Origin: Aureispira sp. CCB-E
GTDB lineage: Bacteria; Bacteroidota; Bacteroidia; Chitinophagales; Saprospiraceae
Length of the DNA: 64,000 nucleotides
Assembly: GCF_031326345.1 (NCBI RefSeq)
Contig: NZ_CP133671.1
Location: 1,798,001 to 1,862,000 of the forward strand
Reading direction: 5' to 3'
Positions 38,001 through 44,543 of the stretch are shown one piece after another (within the stretch, counting starts at the first letter, position 1; each line of letters begins with the position of its first letter). The translations under genes and the position numbers were made by a program. The notes under the pieces were generated by a model that made no database searches, was not told the origin of the DNA, and saw only the letters and a program-made list of their open reading frames with translations.

Positions 38001-40756
38001 ATTCTACCTTAACGAATATAGCGGGCACAGGTACAAATCCTTCGGTATCTAATATTACTACCAATACGACATTTTATTTGGTAATAACCAATGGAGGTGG
38101 TTGTACATCCGACCCAATACCTACAGCAGTATCGACCTATCCATTAGCCAATGCCCCACTAATTGCTATAGATACTCAACATTGTGTAGGCGATTCAATT
38201 GTTTTCTCTACCCCAACAATAGCGGTCAATTATTTTTGGAGTGGTAGTAATGGCTTTGCTGATACTGTTCAAAATCCACTACTTACACCTAGTGCAACCG
38301 TATTAGATTCAGGTTTGTATAGCCTTTCAGTGATCGACTCAAATGGATGTATATCCAAGGATACCACGTTTAGAATTGTAATTAATAATGTTCCTTTGTC
38401 ACCAACGATAGTCAGCAATAGCCCAATTTGTGATGGTGATACATTGGTCTTGAGTTCTAATGGTCTGTGTGGACAAGCTCAATGGATTGGTCCCTTAGGG
38501 AATAGCGCGGCTGTCTTGGGAACGCCAGGTGGCGGAAATAATTTATGGACGATAGGAACTACGACTACAATTCCACCGAATGATAACAGTTATGGCAATG
38601 CTACGTGGTATATGATCTGCATTGATACCATAACAGGTTGTCGTTCTACTTCTAATACCATAACCGTTGCGGTTGGTTCAGAGCCGAATATTACGAATAT
38701 TTCTAATACAGGACCTATTTGTACAGGCGACACAGTAGCCTTATCAATAGCCGCAACAGTAACTTCAGGAACCCCCGTTATAACTTGGTATAGAGATCTT
38801 GCTTTGAATCAAGCGGAGGGTATTGGTGCCAATGTAACGGTTCCCAATGTTACAAACACGACAACTTTTTATGTCGAAGTATTGGATACCGCAACGGGCT
38901 GTACCGCACTAGATTCTACGGTTGTAACAGTTCACCCTGTCTCTTTAGCTCCGAATATGCCTGTGGATACGGCATTGTGTGAAGGAGATATATTAACCTT
39001 GTTTACAACGACATCAGCAAATAGTTATAGTTGGACGGGACCGAATGGATTTACTGCAAGTGTACAAAATCCTAATCCTTTTGCTGTAACAACCTTGGAT
39101 TCAGGAACCTACTATTTGGTTGTTGTGGATAATAATAATTGCCCTTCTTTGCCAGGAAGTGTTGTGGTAGAGGTCAATCCCTTGCCGAATGCCCCAATTG
39201 CATCCAATAGTAGCCCTGGTTGTACAGGAGATTCTATCGTATTAATGGCTTCTACGATTACTGGAGCTACATACAATTGGTATAAATTGCCATTGGGTAC
39301 CAGTATAGGGCAAGGGCAGAATTATACCTTAAATAACGTAACGCTAGCCGATACAGGAAGTTATTATGTTGTTGTGACTCTAAATGGTTGTACTGCACAA
39401 TCGAACGCTACTACTGTAACGCTTTACAACAATAGCTCCGCAGTTGCTATAACGGGTGCTGATCAAAACTTGTGTGGCATAGATACAACGACGATAACAG
39501 CTACCATTCCTCCTGCCAACACAACTGGAGTCTGGACAACAAGCTCTGGAGCAACAATTGTAAATCCGACTGCTGCGACAACGTTTGTTGCTAACTTACC
39601 TATTGGCACGAATGTATTCTATTGGACATTGTCCAATGCAACATGTCCTAGTATTTCAACCGATTCTTTGATTGTTGTTGTTGCTCCTCAAAGTACGGAT
39701 ATTGCGAATGCAGGGGTAGATCAAAATTTATGTGGAATATCTACCACTACCTTGACGGGAAGTAATCCTACTTTGAGTAACGGTACTTGGACACAGTCGC
39801 CTGCACAAGCTGCTACGGGAGCAACTATTGGGAATATCAACGATCCATTAAGCCCTATTACAGGTTTGATTCCTGGAAATAGCTACACCTTTGTTTGGGA
39901 ATTTGATAATGGTGCTTGTGGGATTCATTCGACAGATACCGTTGAAATTGATATAGCGGTGGCACCTAGTATTTCAGCTCAAGCAGGAGGAAATATTGTT
40001 ACTTGTAGTCAAGATACATTACTCTTAAATGCGACTAGTCCATCCATAGGGACAGGGATTTGGACAACGAATACATCTGCTGTTATTATTACACCAAACC
40101 AACCGAATACTATTGTAACTAATTTACAACAAGATACGACCTTGTTTATTTGGACATTGTCCAATGGTGCTTGTGTCAACTATAGTGCAGATTCTATGTT
40201 AGTTATATTAGGAGGGGCGAGTCCAATTGCCAATGCAGATCATTTTAGTGTGGTACCAAGTAATTCTGCTATTGTGGTTAATGTTCGTACCAATGATGTT
40301 TTAACCAACAATTGGGACATTTATATCAACACACCAATGAACGAAGGGCAGATGGTGAACCTAAATAATGGCGAATTTGAATTAAATTTACAAGGAGTAC
40401 TTAATAATCAGAGCTTTATTTACGAACTTTGCAATCCTGTTTGTCCTTCTAACTGTGATACAGCGTTGGTACTGTTGGATATTAGTCCCGTTTTGGACTG
40501 TGATATTCCTAATATTTTTACCCCGAACGAAGATGGGGTCAATGATTTATTTGAGGTGTCTTGCCTAGATAACGCACAAGTCGCAAAACTATTGGTCTTT
40601 AACCGTTGGGGAGATTTAGTTTATCAATCTGATCATTATCAAAATCAATGGAATGGAACTCATCAGGGAAGAGTCTTGCCTGACGGCACCTACTTTTATA
40701 TTATAAAAATAGGTGATCAAGAACAAATACAGGGATCTGTAGAGTTACGACGGTAA
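29039..40756 (+). CDS. Giant T9SS type B adhesin G2 with Ig A-B-C triad array
   Basis: A 3905-residue secreted surface protein. Domains by eye: signal peptide (~1-25); N-terminal module shared with G1 and G3 (~26-285; hallmark A.DPDGDSL.YSLV and a VQEYRNGV..G..VRDVQ strand); cadherin-like module (~290-395); PKD-like unit (~396-478); four SprB repeats (~479-795); then ten complete triads of Ig-like units A, B and C (~797-3470) followed by one A and one C-like unit; three D units (~3470-3728; ..NLCG...TL..); a cadherin-like domain with NVRTNDVLTNNWDIYINTP (~3730-3815); and a type B sorting domain (~3820-3905: NIFTPNEDGVNDLFEV, LVFNRWGDLVYQS, LPDGTYFYIIKIG). It leads a PorP-PorE-like operon (95 bases, then 32 bases). 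Adhesion is the likely role; the ligand is unknown. Confidence 0.9.
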   Translation: MKLKTLQIIFLFFVASYYLPSNVQGQSVIGGELSYRYLTINTYEVTLDVYADCKQSILSGAQVVSWRDLSCGVSANSFTVNLASGYPKDVSPICSDSVNACNGGQFMGRHHYRYTGVLSLSGGCSNVLMSWAYQFRQNTINTLSSPSTQPFYVEARFDGSLTTPNSAPQFIYAPLFFSCRNKLINYSYKAIDPDGDSLAYSLVNCRRAASTNVNYVAPYNGLNPINTSGPSLTIDNKTGAIQFNSASNQDAPICVLVQEYRNGVLIGGRVRDVQLRTRGCSHVLPTLSGVNNTTNYQTSATINTPLNFFVIGNDLGNLSPNINVTMRYDNTVSGATFSTTPATAFGPDAVRGDFNWTPAVGDQGVHTFTIYVDDNNCPRIGTRIMTYRVNVLPAPPSPVTTSPDTSICLGDSARLNALGAGPNPTYQWVPSTGLSNPNIPNPKASPTSTTTYTVTANYSNSTSASSQVVVTVNPRPVVSISGQTDATCSNTNDGTATAIATGTIGPYSYQWDAGAGNQTTSTAVSLSPGTYKVVARDANTCKDSVFVNIGAPSPIQAFVVNSTNILCHGDSTGSITVGGSGGVPGYTYLWDAAAGGQTTATAINLKANVNYCVTVTDQNGCFDVTCHTLTEPTTPVSVNAIVSSNYNGANISCFGAADGEASALSSGGVGGYSISWNTGATIPTVIGGAGRYIVTVTDANSCSAVDSVDLFNPPPLNVNITNIVHVVCFGDSTGEATGAGSGGVGNYTYNWSNGQTGPTAVDLRATSTPYIITVIDDNGCTTSDNVFITQNPAIAAPDIQAVDTMVCIGDTIRLTTNTVGDIRYHWAGPSGFRSNLQSPTIFGATSVHEGVYFLEVEDTITGCFSEDTSLYIEVNRPPNPPSIIGGGVICDGSTIRIEDQNLVSNTALLWQGPVVDQTGTFNFVDVNPGDANYQSGIWTLEYTDTLTGCTATSNPLFVSLVPTPPRPNPVINGPVCVGGSVSLSVPFVLTANVNWYENPSRVGGPIYFGNNVTIPGITSDTTFYVEYSTPNCRSQMGLVNVVVSPNPPRPDISPDMTICEGDLIYLYTTVNADTFRWSHPNHTLPNQQTISITPSVLADSGIYTLSIVDTNGCTSPDTSVHVTINANPIAPLAETNSPICRGEDLELYHSGGCSQSVWLAPNGAAISTSLDTLTLLSTDPNYGGGNWRFICEDILTGCVDTSNFVNVQIDPSPPFVNGFNNGPVCMGDEVRLGVPLVNGANYNWFSDSLLTIPTIPGTGPNPTVPNITTDSIFYVEVSIGNCSSIGRTLVRVHPVSPKPDVPADFEICEGDTLSVTTSTVANRYQWILPSGGTVNNRTVRINNATPSNGGTYTLSIVDTNNCNVPDTTVYVTVNPLPNPPSISSNPICDEDSLILVASGTCGAIEWTGPSGVSFIAGDTLVVLPGTPNYQDGGNWTASCIDTATGCQSLLSNHIARIRPIPLKPAINNDGPVCFGESVELSTPIVAGASYRWYDQDSILFIGPGNIIDIPNITSDTIFLLSIELNGCTNSDTTHVSIYTQPNPPILPDTIEVCEFDTLELSTPTLQPVYEWTGPNGFNSTQQEPLIYPATLADSGYYVLVVEDANGCPSEADSIQVIIHRLPAAPNITAQTTAICDGDTLFLASDRICDELIWEGPSGATFVGGDSIFIDSFDVNYLDGDWTVLCVDTVTGCSQISNTLTTTIKPLPRQPILANNSPICVGDTVDLSMSLVAGAFYQWFAFDSTRIDTVSSISIGGLENDTIFYGVIVVNGCSNFDTTHVTVHSRPATPNVSVQDTVCSNSFIQFVINPPNPAGTIYDVTGPNGYSSSGTSTTPFVFPIDTSATGIYTISATDGNGCESLDTAMFILVNPTPSIPTITGTSLVCQGDSIRLEGGSCDSLVWSNLSFSVVLSTVNNPSLVIGPGMPGYDPSNHWQVRCFDRSTGCESNFSNPFRVDVNNPPSGVTPTNDGPICFNGNATLSIAQQSNPSTYIWSTDSLLTDTVGTGTVIVVDSLTSDTTFYVEVKDAFGCSTIGSTQVLVYPALGTPDIDVLDSVICEGEDINLSELNYSIGHEWMGPNGFASTSASPTLTTATPSQSGIYRVFIVDGNGCPSPVDSITILVHALPTAPIITGGGNVCDGDSILFSSNTTCDSTVWVSALDTLLGNGNVLGISDLDAGYGNATWQLFCYDTISGCFDSSNVLGVNIVPTPSLPIINNNNPVCFGDSAILITSTAFGASSVWYSDSLLNNSIRVGDTLMINTISNDSIVYLRQEANGCFSPVAIDTIIVAPVPSIPNIGADQIVCQGDSIYLTTTTLGSTYFWTDSSGFTSIEQNPIIPNASLVNSGTYHLFLIDSNGCAAPRVSMKVDVSIPPPTPLLFGNDTTCNGDTLVFGSNKPTNVRIEWVTPNSDTFQTDSLVIITSDSIYYQFGQWTVIFTDTLTGCQRSKDTIFRIETIPTAGALSNSGPVCIGDSVTLSTASIAGATSYLWFRGDTTIADIGQTVVIPDIVSDTFFALVVQTALGCNYFMDTNIVLVHPPSSAPPIDVDTTNCINDFIQFQTNPATSYTWTGPNGVFSLQQNPNIGPVTTADEGLYTLQVVDANGCYSPDTSIFVYVSNPPVAPTASAPSPICQGDTLFLNSTAGSCDSAYWIGPGNRILPTANVVISSDSSAYAAGNWQVFCVDTSSGCEIGSNIVAVSIQTLARPSAINNGPVCLNDSVRLTANFVSGASYLWFSDSLRMDTIGRTQIISVDSITTDSTFYVVLINSNGCVSPLAQTTVNVHPLAPAPGIGSDVRVCEGEDIQLTGQFSLFGHSWTGPNGFTSTQQNPIISNATLSDTGTYTFSIVGFNGCLSADTSLHVIVDSLPDEPTIGGFVYLCANDTLFLSSDSVTTHCDSVEWIGPNGVNYAVSGRNIAIPPGDTNHTGGLWRIRCIDTLTGCFSTSNFSLVIIVPNPDTQATASDGPICVGGTVNLSTAPIGATTSYTWYADSTLTNIAGTGTNPSVSNITTNTTFYLVITNGGGCTSDPIPTAVSTYPLANAPLIAIDTQHCVGDSIVFSTPTIAVNYFWSGSNGFADTVQNPLLTPSATVLDSGLYSLSVIDSNGCISKDTTFRIVINNVPLSPTIVSNSPICDGDTLVLSSNGLCGQAQWIGPLGNSAAVLGTPGGGNNLWTIGTTTTIPPNDNSYGNATWYMICIDTITGCRSTSNTITVAVGSEPNITNISNTGPICTGDTVALSIAATVTSGTPVITWYRDLALNQAEGIGANVTVPNVTNTTTFYVEVLDTATGCTALDSTVVTVHPVSLAPNMPVDTALCEGDILTLFTTTSANSYSWTGPNGFTASVQNPNPFAVTTLDSGTYYLVVVDNNNCPSLPGSVVVEVNPLPNAPIASNSSPGCTGDSIVLMASTITGATYNWYKLPLGTSIGQGQNYTLNNVTLADTGSYYVVVTLNGCTAQSNATTVTLYNNSSAVAITGADQNLCGIDTTTITATIPPANTTGVWTTSSGATIVNPTAATTFVANLPIGTNVFYWTLSNATCPSISTDSLIVVVAPQSTDIANAGVDQNLCGISTTTLTGSNPTLSNGTWTQSPAQAATGATIGNINDPLSPITGLIPGNSYTFVWEFDNGACGIHSTDTVEIDIAVAPSISAQAGGNIVTCSQDTLLLNATSPSIGTGIWTTNTSAVIITPNQPNTIVTNLQQDTTLFIWTLSNGACVNYSADSMLVILGGASPIANADHFSVVPSNSAIVVNVRTNDVLTNNWDIYINTPMNEGQMVNLNNGEFELNLQGVLNNQSFIYELCNPVCPSNCDTALVLLDISPVLDCDIPNIFTPNEDGVNDLFEVSCLDNAQVAKLLVFNRWGDLVYQSDHYQNQWNGTHQGRVLPDGTYFYIIKIGDQEQIQGSVELRR
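30473..31420 (+). repeat. Four SprB repeats in G2
   Basis: Four SprB-type units (~79 residues each). Typical cores are GPYSYQWDAGAGNQTT, GYTYLWDAAAGGQTT, GYSISWNTG and NYTYNWSNGQ. The first resembles repeat units of G1 and G3 closely. Confidence 0.8.
31427..39442 (+). repeat. A-B-C Ig triad array of G2 (10 triads + A + C-like)
   Basis: Unit types: A has CEGD..L.. , W.GPNGF.S..QNP, DSG.Y.L.I.D.NGC; B has ICDGD.L, a CDS..W motif, G.W...C.DT.TGC; C has NNGPVC.GD.V.LS, A.Y.W, DTTFYV.V..NGC. Approximate A starts are 31427, 32186, 32935, 33671, 34403, 35174, 35918, 36661, 37393, 38153 and 38951, so triads are 732-798 bases. Boundaries were placed by eye. Confidence 0.8.
39443..40222 (+). repeat. 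Three D-type repeats in G2
   Basis: Three ~85-residue units with the pattern AG.DQNLCG...TL.. then G.W..., and a FVWxxDNGACG / WTLSNG.C strand. They differ from A, B and C. An identical set of three is present in G3 at 57651-58440. Confidence 0.75.
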
Positions 40757-40851
40757 GTTGGAGTAATGAAGTGAGAATTAAAAATTAGTGTGGTATTTGA
40801 ATGAAGCGGACTAATGTTAAAACTAAAATGTAAGCAAAACGCATCAAAAAT

Positions 40852-41778
40852 ATGAGACGATATAGTTTCCTTTTTATAATAATTTGTGGGTGTTGGGCAA
40901 CAGCTTGGGCGCAACAAGATGCACAGTATACCCAATTCATGTTTAACAAAATGTACTACAACCCTGCTTATGCAGGCAGTAAAAAAGTAGTTTGTTTATC
41001 TGCATTGTATAGAAAACAGTGGATTGGGATTGAACGAGCTCCCCAAACGGCTACCTTGAATGCACATGGAGCTGTATGGAAAAAGCGATTGGGTTTAGGT
41101 CTTTCTGTCACTTATGACCAAATTGGATTCACTGATAAAGTGGATATAGAGACGAATTATGCCTATATCATTCGATTTAAGAACGAAAACTTTTTAAGCT
41201 TAGGCTTGCGAGGCTCCATTTCATACATGCAAATTCGATGGGATGAAGCCGATCCTACGCAGTCTTTTGACAACTCTATTCCAGGAGGAATGACCAGTAA
41301 GGTTTTGCCCAATTTTGGAGCAGGAATTTATTATCAAGCCAAACATTGGTATGGAGGCTTGTCGGTACCGCATCTTTTTGAGAATAAGTTAGATTTTAGC
41401 ACCAATACAACGGTTAATATTGAACCCAAACTTAAGCAACACTATTATTTAATGGGAGGATTATCTTTTGATATTGCCAAAAATGTACAAATACAACCCA
41501 ATTTATTGTTTAAGTATGTGGTTAATGCGCCGTTGGATTTAGATATTAACTTAAGTTTTGTCTTTTTTCAAAAAGTTTTGGCAGGGGTAACGTACCGCTT
41601 GGGAGATTCGTTTGATATGATGCTTCAATGGAGAATTGCGCCATCGTTACAAATTGCATTTGCTTATGATATTACCGTTAGTCAACTGCAACAATACAAT
41701 GCAGGAACCATAGAAGTAATGGTAGAGTATTGTTTTTTGAAGAAAACGGAAAAAGTAAATAATCCTCGATTTTTTTAA
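40852..41778 (+). CDS. PorP/SprF family T9SS outer-membrane protein (partner of G2, perhaps G3)
   Basis: A 308-residue outer-membrane beta-barrel. The signal peptide ends AWAQQ. The family hallmark DAQYTQFMFNKMYYNPAYAG follows at once, then RKQWIGIERAPQTATLNAHG and alternating strands ending YDITVSQLQQYNAGTIEVMV. Known PorP/SprF proteins are needed for export of type B cargo. It lies 95 bases after G2 and 32 bases before a PorE-like gene, so all three are probably co-transcribed. Since the sorting domains of G2 and G3 are nearly alike and no other PorP gene lies near G3, it may serve both (inference). Confidence 0.92.
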   Translation: MRRYSFLFIIICGCWATAWAQQDAQYTQFMFNKMYYNPAYAGSKKVVCLSALYRKQWIGIERAPQTATLNAHGAVWKKRLGLGLSVTYDQIGFTDKVDIETNYAYIIRFKNENFLSLGLRGSISYMQIRWDEADPTQSFDNSIPGGMTSKVLPNFGAGIYYQAKHWYGGLSVPHLFENKLDFSTNTTVNIEPKLKQHYYLMGGLSFDIAKNVQIQPNLLFKYVVNAPLDLDINLSFVFFQKVLAGVTYRLGDSFDMMLQWRIAPSLQIAFAYDITVSQLQQYNAGTIEVMVEYCFLKKTEKVNNPRFF

Positions 41779-41810
41779 CCATAATACGGTGTGACAAATT
41801 TTATTTTTGA

Positions 41811-44189
41811 ATGAAAAATATAGTATACATAATTTTTATCCTATTCTTTACACCAACGCTTTGGGCACAAAAAAGTAGAGCAGAAAAACAATTTGAGTCC
41901 AAAGGCTACGGTGTGTATTTGGAAATGCAAAATAAGGAGGATATTGAAAAGCTAGATCGTCGAACATTGATTCGAATGGCCAAAAGTAGCCGAAAAATTG
42001 GCGATAGTCGTAGTGCAGAGAGATTGTACGGCATTTTGATAGAACAAGAAGATAATGAACCATTATTTCATCTATATTATGCACAAGCATTACAGACCAA
42101 TGGGCGATATCTAGAAGCTAGAAATCATTTTAGGATTTGTGATGAGCAATTACAAGATAAAGCGAACGGTAAACCTTATGACCAACGTGCTAAAATGGGT
42201 TGGGAAGCTTGTAATCAAATTGCAGAATTGCGTTCTATTGGTCCTGTAGAACTCAAAAATGAAAAGGTGCTGAATTCTCCTAAATTAGAATTTAGCCCCA
42301 TGTATTATAATGATGGAATTTTATTCGTTTCAACTCGTAACAAAACCGAACAGAGAGACCGTTGGTTGAACGATAATTACATGGATTTGTATTATGCCAA
42401 AAGAGCCGAAGATGGCTCGTTTGAAGAGCCTGAGTTATTTGCTGATGAATTAAATACGGAGTTGCACGAAGGTCCTAGTGTGTTTAGCAAGGATCAAAAA
42501 ACAATTTATTTTACTCGAAATGATTTTTACAAAGGAAAACGAGGGAAAAGTAAGGATGGTACAACAAAACTAAACTTGTACATGGCTGACTTTGTCAGTG
42601 GAGAATGGACGAACGAACGAGAGTTTCCATTTAATAAGGCAGATGTAGATCAAGCACATCCAGCTTTGACCAAAGATGAAACGATTCTAGTTTTTGCAAG
42701 CAATGAGAAAGGCGGTTATGGAGGAATGGATCTTTGGGCATCTAGATTAAAGGCAGGGAAATGGCAGAAACCTGTTAACTTGGGATCTAGAATTAATACG
42801 CCTGGAGATGAAGTTTTCCCCTTCATTCACGAAGATGGAACGTTGTTTTTTGCTTCCAACGGTTGGTCTAGTTTGGGAGGGTTGGATATTTTTATGGCAA
42901 CACAAGTTTATAACCACCCCGATTCTTTGTGGGAGTTTCCTTTCAATGTGGGCTCACCTATCAATTCACCTGGAGACGATTTTGGATTGATTATTAACCA
43001 AGATAAAACAGAGGGATATTATGCTTCTAGTCGAGATGGAGGTAGTGGAGAGGATGATTTGTATTACTTCAAAATAAAAGACGGTTTGGACGGAGTAGCG
43101 CCATTGCCAAGTATGAATATTGATGTTTGTATTTATGACGATGATTCTAGATTGCGTTTAGACAAAGCCAAAGTAAGTGTCAAACGAGACACAGAACGAG
43201 AAGAACCCGCTGTAGAAAGTATTACCAATGAATATGGATATACTACTTGTAAGTTAAGAGCAGGAGACCCTTATTTTATAGAAGTCATTCGCGAAGGTTA
43301 TTTGACGGTTTCGGATTACTTTATTATGCCTAAAGATATAGATGGGTTAGATGAATATTGTATTGGTTTAACTAGAGACGGAACGATTGCCTTGGAAGAA
43401 GAGGTTGTTGTCAGTACATCAACTCGAAAAATGTACAATACAACAGACATTCCCCCTGTCAATTACATTTATGATCCCAATACACCACTGCCTCCTACGC
43501 ACGTCAAAGGAAGAGTATTAAATGTGGAATACGATAAACCTCTACCTAAAACAAGTGTTATTTTATTAAACCGTTGTTCTGGTGAAGAATTGGTTATGGA
43601 AGTGGCAGACAATGGAGAATTTGGCTTCCCATTAGAATGTGGTTGTGAGTATGTCGTTAAATCTAAGAAAAATAAGTTTTTTGGCGATAATCAAGTAATC
43701 TCTTTGTTGACGGAAGATGATTGTAATAGAGGAATCGAACTAGAGATGGAAATGAAACCTAATTTTGATCGTTTAGGAGATCCCTTTTTGTTAACAAACA
43801 AAGAGGTGGAAAAATCTATCAAAGAGGGGGATGTTATTGAGCTAAAGAGCATTTTTTATGATTATGATAAATGGAATATCCGCCCAGATGCCGCCAGTGA
43901 TTTAAAAGATTTGGTGGTTATTATGAATAAATATCCATCTATGGAAATAGAGCTATCTTCTCATACAGATACTAGAGGTTCTGATGCGTACAATCAAGTG
44001 TTGGCACAAAAAAGAGCAGAAAGCGCTAAGGATTATTTAGTTAAAAAAGGCATTGCAGCGAATAGGATAGAGGCAGTAGGCTACGGAGAGGAGCGCTTGA
44101 AGAATAAATGCACATTTTGCTCTGAATCTGATCATCAAGAAAATAGGAGAACAGAAGTCCTTATTACAAAGTTTGAAAAAGTTGAATAA
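41811..44189 (+). CDS. PorE-like OmpA-family T9SS accessory (TPR, PD40 propeller, CRD, OmpA)
   Basis: A 792-residue exported protein. The signal peptide ends LWAQK with no lipobox cysteine. Order: TPR-like helices (~30-135); PD40/WD40-like beta-propeller (~150-425; repeated GPSVFSKDQKTIYFTRNDF, HPALTKDETILVFASNEKGG, FPFIHEDGTLFFASNGW); two carboxypeptidase-regulatory-like segments (~430-510, ~560-650); OmpA C-terminal domain (~675-792; FYDYDKWNIRPDA, SSHTDTRGSDAYNQVL, RRTEVLI). This is the architecture of Porphyromonas PorE, which binds peptidoglycan and associates with PorP and the PorKN complex. Position after PorP-family gene 40852 supports such a role. A lipid anchor, as in PorE, is not seen. 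Confidence 0.85.
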   Translation: MKNIVYIIFILFFTPTLWAQKSRAEKQFESKGYGVYLEMQNKEDIEKLDRRTLIRMAKSSRKIGDSRSAERLYGILIEQEDNEPLFHLYYAQALQTNGRYLEARNHFRICDEQLQDKANGKPYDQRAKMGWEACNQIAELRSIGPVELKNEKVLNSPKLEFSPMYYNDGILFVSTRNKTEQRDRWLNDNYMDLYYAKRAEDGSFEEPELFADELNTELHEGPSVFSKDQKTIYFTRNDFYKGKRGKSKDGTTKLNLYMADFVSGEWTNEREFPFNKADVDQAHPALTKDETILVFASNEKGGYGGMDLWASRLKAGKWQKPVNLGSRINTPGDEVFPFIHEDGTLFFASNGWSSLGGLDIFMATQVYNHPDSLWEFPFNVGSPINSPGDDFGLIINQDKTEGYYASSRDGGSGEDDLYYFKIKDGLDGVAPLPSMNIDVCIYDDDSRLRLDKAKVSVKRDTEREEPAVESITNEYGYTTCKLRAGDPYFIEVIREGYLTVSDYFIMPKDIDGLDEYCIGLTRDGTIALEEEVVVSTSTRKMYNTTDIPPVNYIYDPNTPLPPTHVKGRVLNVEYDKPLPKTSVILLNRCSGEELVMEVADNGEFGFPLECGCEYVVKSKKNKFFGDNQVISLLTEDDCNRGIELEMEMKPNFDRLGDPFLLTNKEVEKSIKEGDVIELKSIFYDYDKWNIRPDAASDLKDLVVIMNKYPSMEIELSSHTDTRGSDAYNQVLAQKRAESAKDYLVKKGIAANRIEAVGYGEERLKNKCTFCSESDHQENRRTEVLITKFEKVE

Positions 44190-44543
44190 AAATAATATAT
44201 ATCAATGCTCTAAAACCCGAAAGTCTGAAAATATTACAATGTGTAATTGTTCAGGTTTTCGGGTTTTTAAATATTAATTATAAATATTAATAGTTTGTTT
44301 GTTGTTTATGAATAAAAGATAAAAAAAAATATTTGTATTGATTTGATAGTGAAAGTTTAATTGCGATAATGCTTCGTTTTTTTGATGAACTATTGAAATA
44401 TAAAAAACAATTATAGATAACATATAGGACTTACAGCACAGTATTTGGTTAAATATCCTTTTTTTATCCATTAATGTCTTATGTTCTATTGTTTAAATTA
44501 ATAAATATATATAGCTTACGTCCCTTAATAAAAGCTTATTATA
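44190..44543. other. Intergenic region before G3
   Basis: About 350 very AT-rich bases. It starts with a strong terminator (44211-44268). No well-spaced promoter was found, though G3 must have one here or be read through. No RNA gene seen. Confidence 0.5.
44211..44268 (+). terminator. Terminator after the PorE-like gene
   Basis: Long stem with AAAACCCGAAA near 44212-44222 pairing with TTTTCGGGTTTT near 44256-44267, extended by CTGAA/TTCAG and followed by TTAAAT. It closes the G2-PorP-PorE operon. Confidence 0.82.
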
